From Sphagnum compactum (lineage: Eukaryota; Bryophyta; Sphagnopsida; Sphagnales): a DNA stretch of 64,000 nucleotides. Of the stretch, positions 22,026-34,800 are shown piece after piece. The translations under genes were made by a program, and so were the position numbers. The notes below the pieces were generated by a model. That model saw nothing but the letters and a program-made list of their open reading frames with translations, had not been told where the DNA came from and did no database searches. The stretch lies in assembly GCA_965153455.1 (NCBI GenBank), contig OZ234500.1, positions 8,990,001 through 9,054,000 on the forward strand, in the 5' to 3' direction. The stretch's first letter is position 1; each line of letters opens with the position of its first letter.

Positions 22026-24500
22026 TGATTTTGATGAACATGATTTCTGATGGTGTTAAGAAATGGTCTTCATCACACCTTTTCGATTGTGGATGGTACC
22101 TTGATTGCCTTAAGGATTGCACATCGGCTTTGGAAATCATTTTTTAGGAGATAAATGAACCTAGGCTCCAAGCTATGATGCAAGCTTTCACATTCTATTA
22201 AAGATGAATAGTTGAAAGAAGAATAAGTTCCACATTTTAGATTTGCAAATCTATAACCTCTGCAAGTTTGCTTTTCATTTTCTTCTTTAGGAAAATCAAA
22301 GAGAGTTTGTGTATCATTCAACATGAATAAAAAGTGAAGTTGAAAAGTCACTGCAATTTCTTTAGGAACATGAGTTTTTTTTTTCAAGTTGCAGTCAAAA
22401 TGATGGTGCTATTAGACTTTAAGGAGGGGATGACTTGCATTTTTTTCAAGAATTAGAATAATCAATAGAGCCAACACCATACTCATCTACAATTCCTTTT
22501 GCACAAAATTCTTTACCAAGTTCCTCAAACCTTAGTTGTTCAATTGTTATGCCCAAACTTAAAAAACAAAAAGGATGTCTCATTAGAATAGATCAATATT
22601 TTCTTCAGAACCAAATAAACCAATATTCACACCCATAGAGCAGTTGTATATTCAATAGTTTTTTAAAAATCACTAGTTGGGTTAAAATGTGAGAAGTAAA
22701 AAAAAGATGGGCATTTAAGCTAAAATTGGTAGGACTGTTCTTTCAAGGCATAATTACATGCCAAACATGAGATCAACATTCCAAGCGTTAGTGGGCAATA
22801 GGCTTCATAGTCTGAGTTTCAAGTACAATGACAATAGAAATAGAGGAAATAATTTTACTAGGTCGTCCGCATTGAAATCACAATCTCTAGCACCACAAGA
22901 ACAAGTACATCTTCAAACTATGCCTATTACACAACAAGAGGACATGCCATCAATGTTGACAGGTTTCTATGAAGCATGAGCACAATATAAAACATACAGA
23001 AGTGTAGTGCTATTTGTTGAGACATCTAGAAGAGGTATTCATCACTGACTAGACAAACTAGCACATTCATCATGATTTTGATGTGATAATTAATATAGAA
23101 ATGGCATGTCACATCATTTTTGACAACCTTGCACCATTTTTTTTACTTTTGAGTTGAATATGCTAATCTATTGATTTCAAATGTATTATAATTGGCATTT
23201 GGCTATTTGTTCTTAAACTTATTGTGCAACACTATTCAATTTCAAGTTGTATGGCATTTATGTGTTCCATTACATTAATAATCATTTATTATTTTGGTTT
23301 AAAACCTTAGTGATCGTGGAAAAAACTTCTTATTACATTTAACACTTCTGTTCCCATGTGTTATTAGTGTTGTTAGATAATTTACATGTGTTGCTGCAAA
23401 TGGAATGTTTAATATCAAGGCCTATTAATAAATTTTAAAGGATTCCAAGTAATCATCCAAGATTATAATTGGTACTTGACCCCATTGTGTTCCATTTGTT
23501 GTAACTTGTCCTCAATTTGCATGGTATTTGGAAACATATTCATTTCCCAAAAGTTATTGAAACATTGATGTTTGAGGTGCAATATAGTCATTTGTGTGTT
23601 GTTCTTGTGGTGGAATGTAGAGTTCGTCTCCTTAAGCTTGAACATCTTTCACAAGTAAAAACATGTTTATTGTCCTTTCTCCTCGAAATGATTTGATTTT
23701 CTCATACAACTTTTTGTTGAATTGTTTTACAAGGTGATGTATGTTGCACTATTTGATTGTCAAATTTAGAATAAAACATGCGATGGTCCAAAACATTTTT
23801 GAAGTTAGAGTTTGGGCCAATTCATTTGTTTTTACACATTTTGTTGATGTGCATGATTTTTATAATTGTGGATTTTTTCAATTCATCAATGATTTTTTCC
23901 CATTTTTGTGTTGAAAGCCTACAGATTGACAAATCTTTTGCAAGCAATGTGATTTAGTTTCTAGCATTTGATGTGTAACAAGAGCTCAAAGTGATACCAA
24001 ATACCTTGCTTTTGGTGTGAAGGTCCAAGTATTCCAACATTAATATTATTTTGATTTCTAATGATATAGCTATTCTTTAAAATCCTATGGCTTTTCCTCT
24101 AATGCTACACGAGATTATGTTTGACATACTTGTATTTTTCTCCTTCACTTTCCATTTTTGTTCATTTTGTTTTTGTTATTGTGAAAAATAATTATTTTAA
24201 TTTGTAATTTCCATGATAGACTTGTCATGTATCGAAGATGTGTTGAAAAAAAAATGCACAACAAAAAAAAGGTTGATGCAACAAGCATAGATGTTGAACC
24301 TTGAAACATATAAAGGACAATGTTCAAGAGATTGTAGATTATTAAACTATTAGCCTATAATCAAAATTGACAAACTATGGGTTGTAATATGAGTGATAAT
24401 ATTGTACATTTTCAGAAGATTCTATTGATGTAACAATAATTTTCCATTTCACACTTTCAATTGTTGGTAACTTAATGGCAACATGCCACATCACCATGAC
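22026..24500. other. AT-rich intergenic DNA, no gene recognised
   Basis: The minus-strand open frame 22073-22387 (about 104 codons, no ATG start) and a small plus-strand frame 22758-22979 do not resemble any family I know. The composition matches the transposon block to the left, so degraded mobile DNA is likely, but no terminus or domain supports a specific call. Confidence 0.4.
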
Positions 24501-25817
24501 ATGTCAACTATTTACCAAAAGAAGGACAACCTAAAATAAAACTGTTTCTATATCTATCTATGAAGCAAGGTAGGTTGTTTCATTTTGTTTTGTCATGTTG
24601 AGATCTCCAAAACCACCATATTTCATGTCATGCTCTTGATATCTTCAGAAAGCTATTGATGAATAGGGGTGCACCGACTTGGTTTGAAATTGTTTGGAGC
24701 TATGGTGTGAAAACTATTGATTGTTGAATAAAATCGAAACTGGAAACTGTATTGAAATTTGGGGGTGTTCTTGGTGTTGTTGGAAAGCTGTCAGCAAGTC
24801 AGATATAAAAGAGTTTATTTTGCAATTTTCGGAGCTAATATGTGGAAGATATTGATTTTTGAGTGGATTTTGTTGCTGGAAATTGAAACAATTTGCAAAA
24901 ATAGGGTTTGGAAGGAAAAATCAGTTGAGCTTTTAACGTGTTCACACTTGGGCCAACGGCACAGGCTACACTAGTGTGAAGTATGTTTGTAAATTGAAAA
25001 CTTATCATTGCCGTTATCTGCAAGTGTGAACTGGACTTTAAGTAGATGGGTGTGGATGGTTAGTCGGCAAGTAAGGGGCTAATGGATAGTAAACACAGGA
25101 ATTTGAGTTAACCAGCATGGTTAGCTGGTAAAGTGGGACCCAATGGAAAAGTGTTTTCCTGGACCCACCCAGCAGCCACCATCCATCCCTCATCGTGCGC
25201 TGGTGGCTGTTGGTTCACGACAGTATGGTCGAACATCACTAGTCGGGAGCAAATCGCACGAACGTAGTTTGGCGCAGGAGTAGTCGTAACGGCGTAACCC
25301 TCGTAACATCGTAACGTAACCACAGTGTAGGCAGCAGCAGGAGCGTAGGTGGTAGAGCTCTAGAAGCGGGGGAAAAAAACACTTTGCAAAACCCGATGCC
25401 CTCCCCTGCATTCAAGCTCGCTGGTCTCCGCATTCAAGCTGTGGACTGGTCGCAGAGGAGTATGACATTCTTTAATGCTCGTGCCCTGATTCTGCCAACT
25501 GTAGAACACTTAGGATTTCCAGTTCCTTCTTCCTCTCTTCTTTTCCCCTAGCTAGCTATGGAGTGGCGATTCTTTTTGGCCAATCTTACTACACTAGTAA
25601 GGCATTGTACCTCTATTACTGTTGCTGCGTCGCCATTTTCGTGTTCCAATTTGGAGCTGGCAGATCGGAGAAAGAGCTTGGCAAGAGGGACGTTATGAAG
25701 AGTCATAACATTAGGGTAGCATGTAGAAGGAAGAAGCTTGAGGGAGCAGTTGCACGTGGGCTCGAGAGCTTTGTGTTGTCAGGGAAGGGTGAATGAAGCA
25801 GGTGCCAAGAGCACATA
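24501..25817 (+). promoter_or_regulatory. DEK1 upstream region and leader
   Basis: This is the region before the DEK1 start codon. GC content rises from about 24900 onward. A short upstream open frame with an ATG runs 25558-25698 (46 codons, MEWRFFLANL) and ends 120 bp before the DEK1 ATG. Pyrimidine-rich sequence near 25525-25550 would suit a transcription start, but no start site can be fixed. Confidence 0.35.
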
Positions 25818-28800
25818 ATGGGTGGTGCCTCTATACATGGAGGTGACCAGCACAGTGTCATCACGGCCTGTGCTGTGTTCGGGGCTGTCTTCGCAGTGCT
25901 CAGTGCGCTCTCGGTCTCCATTCTCGCAGCTGTCAATTGGAGGCCATGGAGGATCTACAGGTGGGTACCTAACTCCGTCTTCTTTTTCTTTACGAGCTTC
26001 CGAGTGGGATTTCTTCTGTTGTGCATTCTTGTCAAGTGAGCGACGTGTTGTACTTGGGGGATGAAGAACAATAGGAGGGAGTCCTATTTTCTTGGTAGAG
26101 TCAGTACTGTTCAGATCAGCTCCCGTCGAAGTCGGCCTCGGTCGCACGGAGAGGAAGGAAACAAAGCATGGAGATAGCGCTTATTCGGCCGCGCAAGGAG
26201 CCGGCCGGTCCAGTCTTGACATTGATATTACTGCAATGATGCATATCCCCTGCGGGAGGGACCACGCATTGGAAAACTAGGTTCTGAATTCTCTTAGTTG
26301 GACAATGCCAGAACCTCTCAAGGTTTGCAGAAGTGTGCATGTGTACATTGTAGCAGGTTAGCAGATATTTATGGATCGGTAGCAGAACCCTATATGCGTG
26401 GTACTGTTGTAGGTTGATCTCCATGTGCTAATCAGTATTGGAACATGGAGGTAAGAGGGTATAGTGTGTGGGAGATGTCTGAAAGGAAGCAAATAATGAG
26501 TGTGTAAGGGACAAGCATAGTTGGACCAGGTTACCATGTAGTCAACTAGCCTGTGGGGTCCCTCTTCAAGCTAGGTTATCAGGACTTGTTCGGTTTTGTG
26601 ATCAAGCAAGTATTGCACTGATCTCGACTGGGGGTGATATTCAGCAGAGTTCTCCTTGTGATCAAGCAGAAACCTAAACTTACACCTTTAGAAAGAGAGG
26701 GCTCTAGCACTATTTCCATGAACAATACTATGTTGAGTGACCTCTCATTTCTTTAGTCCACATGCAACATGGAATGGTCAGAGGGACAGGAGGCTGGGGT
26801 GCTCCAGATTCTCTCCACAGTTCTCATCCTTCAAAAGGAACTTATCTTGCAGTTAGTGTCCAGGAGGATTGTGGCTGCCATCTCAACCACATTCTGTGAT
26901 CAAGTGTGGCATGTATTCAAGGGTCTGGTCATGCTGATATGGAATATTTGATGGTTGTTTAAACTCTTTGTAAGGAGCTCCAAATGGCCATCAGGTTGAG
27001 TGTGGGTACTGTTGGAGGCTTTTCTGTTCTATTAGTGGCTCTTAATCTTTCCTGAAGTTATGAAGCTCAAAGGCTCTGTTGGGCAGTTGTTTCCTTTTTA
27101 GTTTGATGATCTTTAGTGTTTGATCTTGGCAACTCTCAGGCGTGGCTGATCATTCTATAGTTATTGTGAACTGTTGAACATCCATAACATAGTACAGATG
27201 TGTTTTATGGACATGTTGTGGAAGTGAAGGAACCAAGCAGGGGAAAACCAAGGAGCAAGTAGGATGTAGGTTTTATAAGGCTTGTGTTGCAGAGATTCTC
27301 AACTATGCAGCTGAACTCTGAGTTCTGGTGTTCTGTGGTTTGCAGTTGGGTATATGCTCGGAAGTGGGCACCATACCTACAAGGTCCTCAATTAAGCATC
27401 ATTTCTGGTATCCTTTCAGCAGCAGCCTGGGTGACGATGTTGTCTCCTATTGCAGTTCTTATAGCGTGGGGTCTGAGGCTAATTATTCTTTTGGACCACG
27501 ACACAGTTGGCCTTGCAGTTATCATGGCAGGGACAGCTGCATTGCTGGCATTCTATGCTATCATGCTTTGGTGGAGGACGCAGTGGCAAAGCTCACGTAT
27601 GCCCCATTCATAGTTCCCAACTTGTGTACTAGCCAGATTGTTCTGCTTATGTTGGCGAGTGTCCTCTAGCCTGTTTTTAAGTGAAATGTTCTTCTAGATC
27701 AAATTTCTCCAAAATTAGGTTATGTGGGTTGGAGGTCAACTCTTCAGGGCACCATTCATTCATGACCTAACTTTAGCACACTTGACCCTACTTCTCTCTA
27801 GGGAAACTTGAGGAGTGCATCTAAACACTCCAGCTAAATTCTCATCAAGAACAGTTGCTTAATGATTTATTGTGTGTACATTGCAGGTGCTGTTGCCCTT
27901 CTCTTGCTTTTGGCAGTCTCATTACTGTGTGCCTATGAGATTTCAGCTGTTTATGTTTCAGCAGGCCGGAGTGCCTCAACACGTTATTCACCTTCAGCAT
28001 TCTTCTTTGGTGTCTCAGCTATAGCCATGAGCATTAACATGCTTTTTATGTGTAAAATGGTATTCCATGGTGAGTGCTTTCTTTGCTTTCAATCATGTGG
28101 TCCCTTAACTGCAGCTCATATCTGTGAGAGAAATTATGGCATTGGTGATTCAATGCCCTGGGTAGGATGTGTTTTAGTTTTTCCGTAGTGCATGGAATTT
28201 CATTGCCTAGTGGCTATGTCTTGGGTTTTGATTGATTGCTTTTGATTTTCTTTTGTTTTTTGTTTCTTGGTCTTGTTCTCTGTTTTGTCTCTCCTTCTTT
28301 CAAATTCTCTGTGGCTGGTTGAAGAAGTGTTAACCTCACTTTGTGATGTCTTAGTTGTGAGAATTGAGATTTCTTGATTCCTATGAGAGATATTTGATTG
28401 CTCAGTGGTTTAAATCTTTGTGGTCTTCACAGGTGCTGGACTGGATGTGGATGAATATGTGAGGAGGTCATATAAGTTTGCTCATGCAGATGCAATAGAG
28501 GTTGGGCCTGTTGCATGTGTACTGGAGCCCCCTGATCCCAAGGACCCAACTATTCAAAAGAAAAGCAGGTAAATGCTTATGACTATCAATTTTGCACAGT
28601 TGTCTTTTTCATATCTCATCAATATTTCACTGATCCTTGCCATCTTCTCTTCCTGTGCAAGGGGAGGAATTAAAAAGTATTGTGTGAGTGATAGATAGAA
28701 TGGGGATAATATGTTTGAGCCCACATCGCTTACTTCTTGGGTTAACTTCCTTGTGCTTGCAGTGCTTGGTTTATGGCACGGATGTATGTAGGGTCTGTTG

Positions 28801-31800
28801 TTGTTCTGGTGGCATATTCAGTACTATATGGTCTTACAGCAAGGAAAGCACAGTGGCTTGGTGGAGTCACCTCAGCGGCAGTGATTATTCTTGGTGAGCT
28901 TGTACTTAATGCATTATGTCCTATTTCACACCATTGCCCATGCTAATAAGCCAGCTGCATTGAATTCTCACATTTTTCGAGGTTAGTTGATTGAAGGATT
29001 TGCTAAATAGAACACAAACCACTACCTTGATTGGACTTGCTGTCTGTCACAACACTTTCTGCCAAATAGCCACATGACCAAAGGAATTGAAAAAAAAAGA
29101 CAATTGTGGAGAACTGGCAGCTAGATTCTGGTCTGAGAAACCAGTCATTGGAATTTGTTTACCTTCAGTATACTAGGGTGGGCACTTTCTCAAGGCTTAG
29201 AAACTTGGCTTCTGTAAAACTGTTGCGTTTGGAGAGGGGAGAGAGTGGTCTCTGTTACTCTCTGTACCTGTACTAGCCACCATGTATGTGCAGGTACATA
29301 TTGGTGATGGTCAGCACTGGTCATGTTCAAATGAGTATGAAAAAGATTAGTTCTTGTCACTGGTCCAGGTGGTAATCATCAGTCTGGCATCTATTAAGTC
29401 TTGTTAGAGCATGCATTCAACACTGAAGGAGTGTTGTCACATTGTTGTCTGGATGATTTCAACAGATTCAAATGTAGGGGCATGCTTGTTTGGTTTTGAG
29501 CTGCTCAGGAGCCGTGTTGTGGCACTCTTTGTGGCTGGACTCTACAGAATATTCCTCATTTGCTTTGGTGTGCATTTTTGGTATGTTGCTACATCTCATT
29601 GGCATCAGAATTATGTATCTTCTGTGTATCTGAGACAAGGTTAAGAATTGGGACTTTGTCTGCTTGAAGGATAGGTACTACAAAAACCTACAGGTTGGAA
29701 CTGAAATTGTTGAGTACACACTAGAATTACGAGAGAGGATTCTTCAACCTTACAGCTTCAAACTTGTTGTATTCATTACAGGTTGTTTTAATGATGAATT
29801 TGCATGTCAAATTGCAGGTATCTGGGTCACTGTGTTGGATATGCAGTAGTAGCCTCAGTCCTGTTGGGTGCTGCAGTAGTTCGACACTTTGCTGTGGTAA
29901 ACCCCTCAGCTGCCAGAAGAGCAGCCTTAGAGCACACAGTAGTCAGGTTGCGAGAGTGTTCCCGCAGGAAGGGGCCTGGTAGCTCCTCAAGTGTGTCAGA
30001 AGGGAGGACGTCAAGTACTGTTCGCAGCAGCAGTGTTGCTGCTGAGCAGATTGGAGCAGCTTTAGAAATAATGGGCAGAGCAAATGCCAGGCATCAAGGT
30101 GAAGCATGCAATGCACCACTGAGTCAACATGCAGTAGCTGGTACTGCTGAAGAGTTTGTGTCAGGTGTTGGACTGCAGAACATTGGAGAGAGGGACAAGC
30201 CTGCTAGCTGTCGACCCACCAACTTTCCAGATCAAGATGCAAGTGATGGTCATCGACTTGCATTTCTTGGATCTGGTCAAGCCCCATTGGCAGTGCAGAA
30301 TTTGGAGGTCAATAACCCATTTGGATCTTCAACAGACCAGCAGGCATTTGATTTAAACTTAGCTTTGATGTTTCAAGAACGGATGAATGACCCTCTGTTT
30401 ACTTCCATGCTTCGGCACCGAAGTCCTGAGTTTTTGTCAAGGGGTGGGGAACAAGAGCTTACAACATTACTCCAAGACAAAGGGCTTGATCCAAACTTTG
30501 CAGTAATGTTGAAGGAAAAAGGACTGGACCCAACAATCCTGGCATTATTGCAAAGAAGTAGCCTTGATGCTGGCAGGGACTGTACAGAAAACAATGGAGA
30601 AGCTACCACAGGTGGAAATCAGTCACAGATTGTAGTCCCAGAGGAACCTATTTCTTTGTCAGAGGAGTTGCGAAGACATCAGTGGGACAAGTGGGTACAG
30701 CAGATGTGTTGGTTTGTTCAGCTTTTTGCAGGTACACCAGAGCGTGCTTGGATACTCTTCAGTATCATATTTGTTGTGGAGAGCATTTTTGTTGCTGTGT
30801 TTCGACCATCAACTGTAACGGTCATCAATGCAACACATGAGCAGGTGAGTATCCATTTACATTTTGTTGTCCTCCATTGAAATAGCTTAGAGTTTCTTCA
30901 TTTGCCTGATTTTACTGATTAAAACTGCTATATCTACTGCAGAAAGGGAGACATGGTACTGAAAGAGACTGTTGCATATGTTATCACTGTATTGTTGTGT
31001 AGTAACAAGTAGTCCAGATAGACTTCATGATGTGTGAAATGCACATTAAGATTGAGAAGTTTTCTGTTTGCCTGCAGTTTGAATTTGGGGTCTCAGCGTT
31101 ACTATTTTCTCCAGTTATGGGCTCAATTCTGGCATTCTTGCGATCACTGCAAGCAGATGAAATGGTGTTTACAAAGAGGGTGTGCAAGGTACAGCTTTCA
31201 CTACTCCTGCAACAAGGGTGGTTCTTCACATATACATTGTGTAATCTCTTGATTTGTTCTTTGGATCTATCTGCAAGTACTTCTGATTAAGGTGTAGTGT
31301 AGACTGGTGACAGCTTCCATACAGTTGCTTATGTTAGAGTGCAAGGATGGATGGAAGGCTTTCATGCTGAAGGATCCTGTCTTATTGTGCTCACAAATAT
31401 TGCCCTGTCATAGTTCTAGATGTGGTCAATGTTAATTTGGGTTAGTTATGTGGCCAAATGATGTTCTTGTTCTGTTGTCGTTTCAGTTTGGTCTGGCAGC
31501 TTGGCTGTTGAGCACAGTTGTGGGCCTTTTCCTCGCCTTCATCAGGTTCTTAGCCAACCTTCCTTTGTCCTCTTGAATTGTGCATGCCTCATTCCCAAGT
31601 CTGCTGATTGTCATGGTGGCCTGCAAATTCTTGTGCAAGGATTAGGAGCATACTGCCAGTCATGTGCGCAAGGCAAATTGTGTACCTACCTTCCTATGTC
31701 TTCTGTTTCATTCTTTGTTTTCACACATGCTGGGACCAACACAGACTCTGACTATGGTCATGTGTTTTTGTTCCTGCCTGTGTGTACAGTAAGTCATCAA

Positions 31801-34800
31801 TTGTTCTTGGCCTTGCCATTACTGTCCCTTTGATAGTGGCCTCACTTTCAGTTTCGCTTCCTATCTGGGTACACAATGGCTACCGTTTCTATTTACCTCC
31901 TGTATGGGAGCATTCAACAAATGGAGCTTGTGAAACGCAAGCAAGGCATGGTAAATCTAAAGAGGTGAGTTATACAGAATAGTAGGACAAGGATTGCAAT
32001 TGTCTTTTGTGACTTTGTGACTGTGTATTGTCAAATTACTTCTTGGTAGAGCAAATTCACCTGTATGCAAGCATGTTGTTAAGATGGCATTGCATTCATG
32101 TGGTAATAGACTCAAAAATTGTGTCACTCAATATTTGTCACTTGAGGCATGCTTATGTCCACTTGCCATGGCATGAGCTGGCTGTATGCCTGCCATGCCC
32201 ATGCTCAGCTTATAAGGGGTGTTTGACAGATGACAAAAGGTCTTCAAGAATATTGTTTGTCATGTCATGGTAATGAAACATGGAGGTGGGGTGATAATTT
32301 ATGTAATTAGTTGTTGTGACAGACCAATAATCTTATTTGCATTTGCAGGATAAAGTGATGACAGTTGCCATCATCATGTGCATCACATGTATAGTTGCAC
32401 TTGGTGTCATCATATCTCTGAGCCCGCTGGATGACTTGAATTACCACGGATGGAGAAGCAATCATGCAAGTTTTACTTCTCCATACACCTCATCTATCTA
32501 CTTGGGCTGGGCAATTGCAACAGCATTTGCACTTATTCTTTCAGGAGTGTTACCTGCAGTCTCTTGGTTTGCCACGTACCGCTTGTCTCTGTCTTCAGCA
32601 GCATGTATTGCTGTCTTTACAGGTAATACATGGACTACATCTCAAGATGACTCCTATTAGACAAGCTCCTTAGCTTGCTTTCTTTCTGCAGGTGGTTCAT
32701 GACATGAAGCCTCTTTACACTGGCTTCCAAAAAGCAGAAACCTTCTTTCAAAAGAGCAAGTGGTCATCTGACAAATAAGTAGGACTGTGACACTGCTCTG
32801 TCAAAGTGTTTGTTTTATGCATTTTGGAGGCTTGAGAACAGTTTTAGAATTCTGCAATTGAACAACAATGGAGTTTCATAGACCACATATTGTCCTAGAC
32901 TACACAGCAAGGCTGCATTCAATGCTTCCCTTGGAAACTTTTGTACAGATGCTAGCCCAAACTTGTGGAGGTGATTGAGTTGTATTGTATTTTAAAGGAG
33001 AAGAGTTAATTTGGCTATGCATCTTCCTATCTAAGAAGCCCCATTTTGGTTTTTGCAGTGGTATTAATAACCTTTTGTGGCGGATCTTATGTGGGGGTCG
33101 TTCAAAGTCGTGAAGGCAAATTGCCTGTGGAAGTTGATTTTCTAGCTGCATTATTACCATTGGTCTGTATTCCAGCTGTTTTCTCACTTGCGTGTGGTCT
33201 CTATAAATGGTGAGTTTTATTTGAGTGTTACTCATTGCTTATTTTCAGAAAGTTACCAGACAGTATTATTCTCATCTAACATGTTTTATGTCTTTACTGT
33301 CTTCTGTCTGTTGAATTGGTTGTAGCTTTCAATTTGCAGGATACTTCATGCTGCTGATGATAGTTATGATGCTTGAACTGTCAGGAAGGATGAAGGGTGG
33401 CAACTTACAAGAGGGGTCAAGGTGTTTGTTGCCCTTGGCCTTGTTCTTTTGCTGGGTGCAATCTCAGCAGTCATTGCCACCATCAATCCATGGATGGTAA
33501 GTCTGGCTCTATTTATAGTTCATCTTTTCTAGTCCTTTGGCATAGGTGTGTATATCTCATCCTTGAGTTAAAGACCCAACTAAAAGATGGCAACACCTGT
33601 GTTCATTGTTGATCTGCAGGTGGGAGTTGCCTTTCTACTCTTTTTGCTACTAGTTGTGCTTACAATTGGTGTCATCCACCACTGGGCTTCCCACAACTTT
33701 TACTTGACTCGGATTGAGGTGTTTCTGGTCTGCCTGGCAGCATTTGTCCTGGCATTGGCTGCATTTCTTGTTGGTCTCTTGGCAGGTGCTAATTTTGTCT
33801 TCCCTTCTTAAGTCCAGTTTATGAGATTTATCTCGTTACGTCAGTACAATATGCTGGGTTTTTGAGCAAAGATGGAAATGATGCTGATGGCTCATGAAAG
33901 TAACTTGCTGGTGATAGTTGATGCATCCGGATACTATTGAGAAGTGGCTACCTTGTTTGACAGTTCCCTTATTCACTAGAATCTGAAGTCTTCCTTGATC
34001 CATTGAGGATCAGCAAATGTCTTAATGCATTTCCTGCAAATTGTAAAGACCAACTTAATTTGAGTGGCTGTTGCAGGTGAACCATTTGTGGGAGCTTCAG
34101 TTGGATACTTCGCATTTTTGGCCCTCCTGGCTGGTCGATCCCTTACAGTAAGTGTTTTCAAATTATTGAATGTGATGTTGATTAGGCCTGTGGTAATTCC
34201 ATCGCATCAAACGCTGTTGATAGTTAAGTAGCATTCATTGTTTAATTTCAATCTCAGCATTGCCTCGTCCTTCAGACTGTAAGATAGTTTGATGGTTCCA
34301 AAACTATTATGGCTTCACAGCAAAGAAGCCTTTGAATTGATGTTCTGAATACATTTCAACTCATGTTCTGATGAGTATTTGTCAACAGGTCCTCTTGTCA
34401 CCTGCAGTGGTGGTATATTCTCCTCGAGTTCTGCCTGTCTATGTTTATGATGCACATGCTGACTCTGCCAAAAATGTCAGGCAAGTTTGTGGGCTCCTGT
34501 CAAATAACACTGCTGGGCTACATAATTTCCTTATGGTGGCACATGTATAAAACTATTGAATTTTATGGGAAGTTGCACATGATAAACTAAATCATGCATC
34601 GCTATTAGATCAATACATTTTGTTCTTTTTGTATATGAAAGCCATCACACTGTTGTGTTTGTCCTTGACCAATCACTTCACTTAGTCATCTGTTGACATT
34701 TTGTTGTGGTGTACATGTCCAGTGGTTCCTTCCTGGTTCTTTATGGGATTGCTCTAGCCACTGCAGGATGGGGAGTGGTTGCTAGCTTAGAAATTTACCC

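Noticed and set aside
25563-25796. 77-codon upstream frame before DEK1
   Set aside because: It opens with GTG, not ATG. The ATG-initiated frame at 25558 is the only plausible upstream ORF.
25779-26147. Minus-strand 122-codon frame over DEK1 exon 1
   Set aside because: It overlaps the conserved first exon in antisense and has no family resemblance.
29804-30880. 358-codon open frame taken as a separate gene
   Set aside because: It is exon 7 of DEK1 (29818-30844) plus flanking intron bases. Its ends match splice sites and both neighbours continue the same protein.
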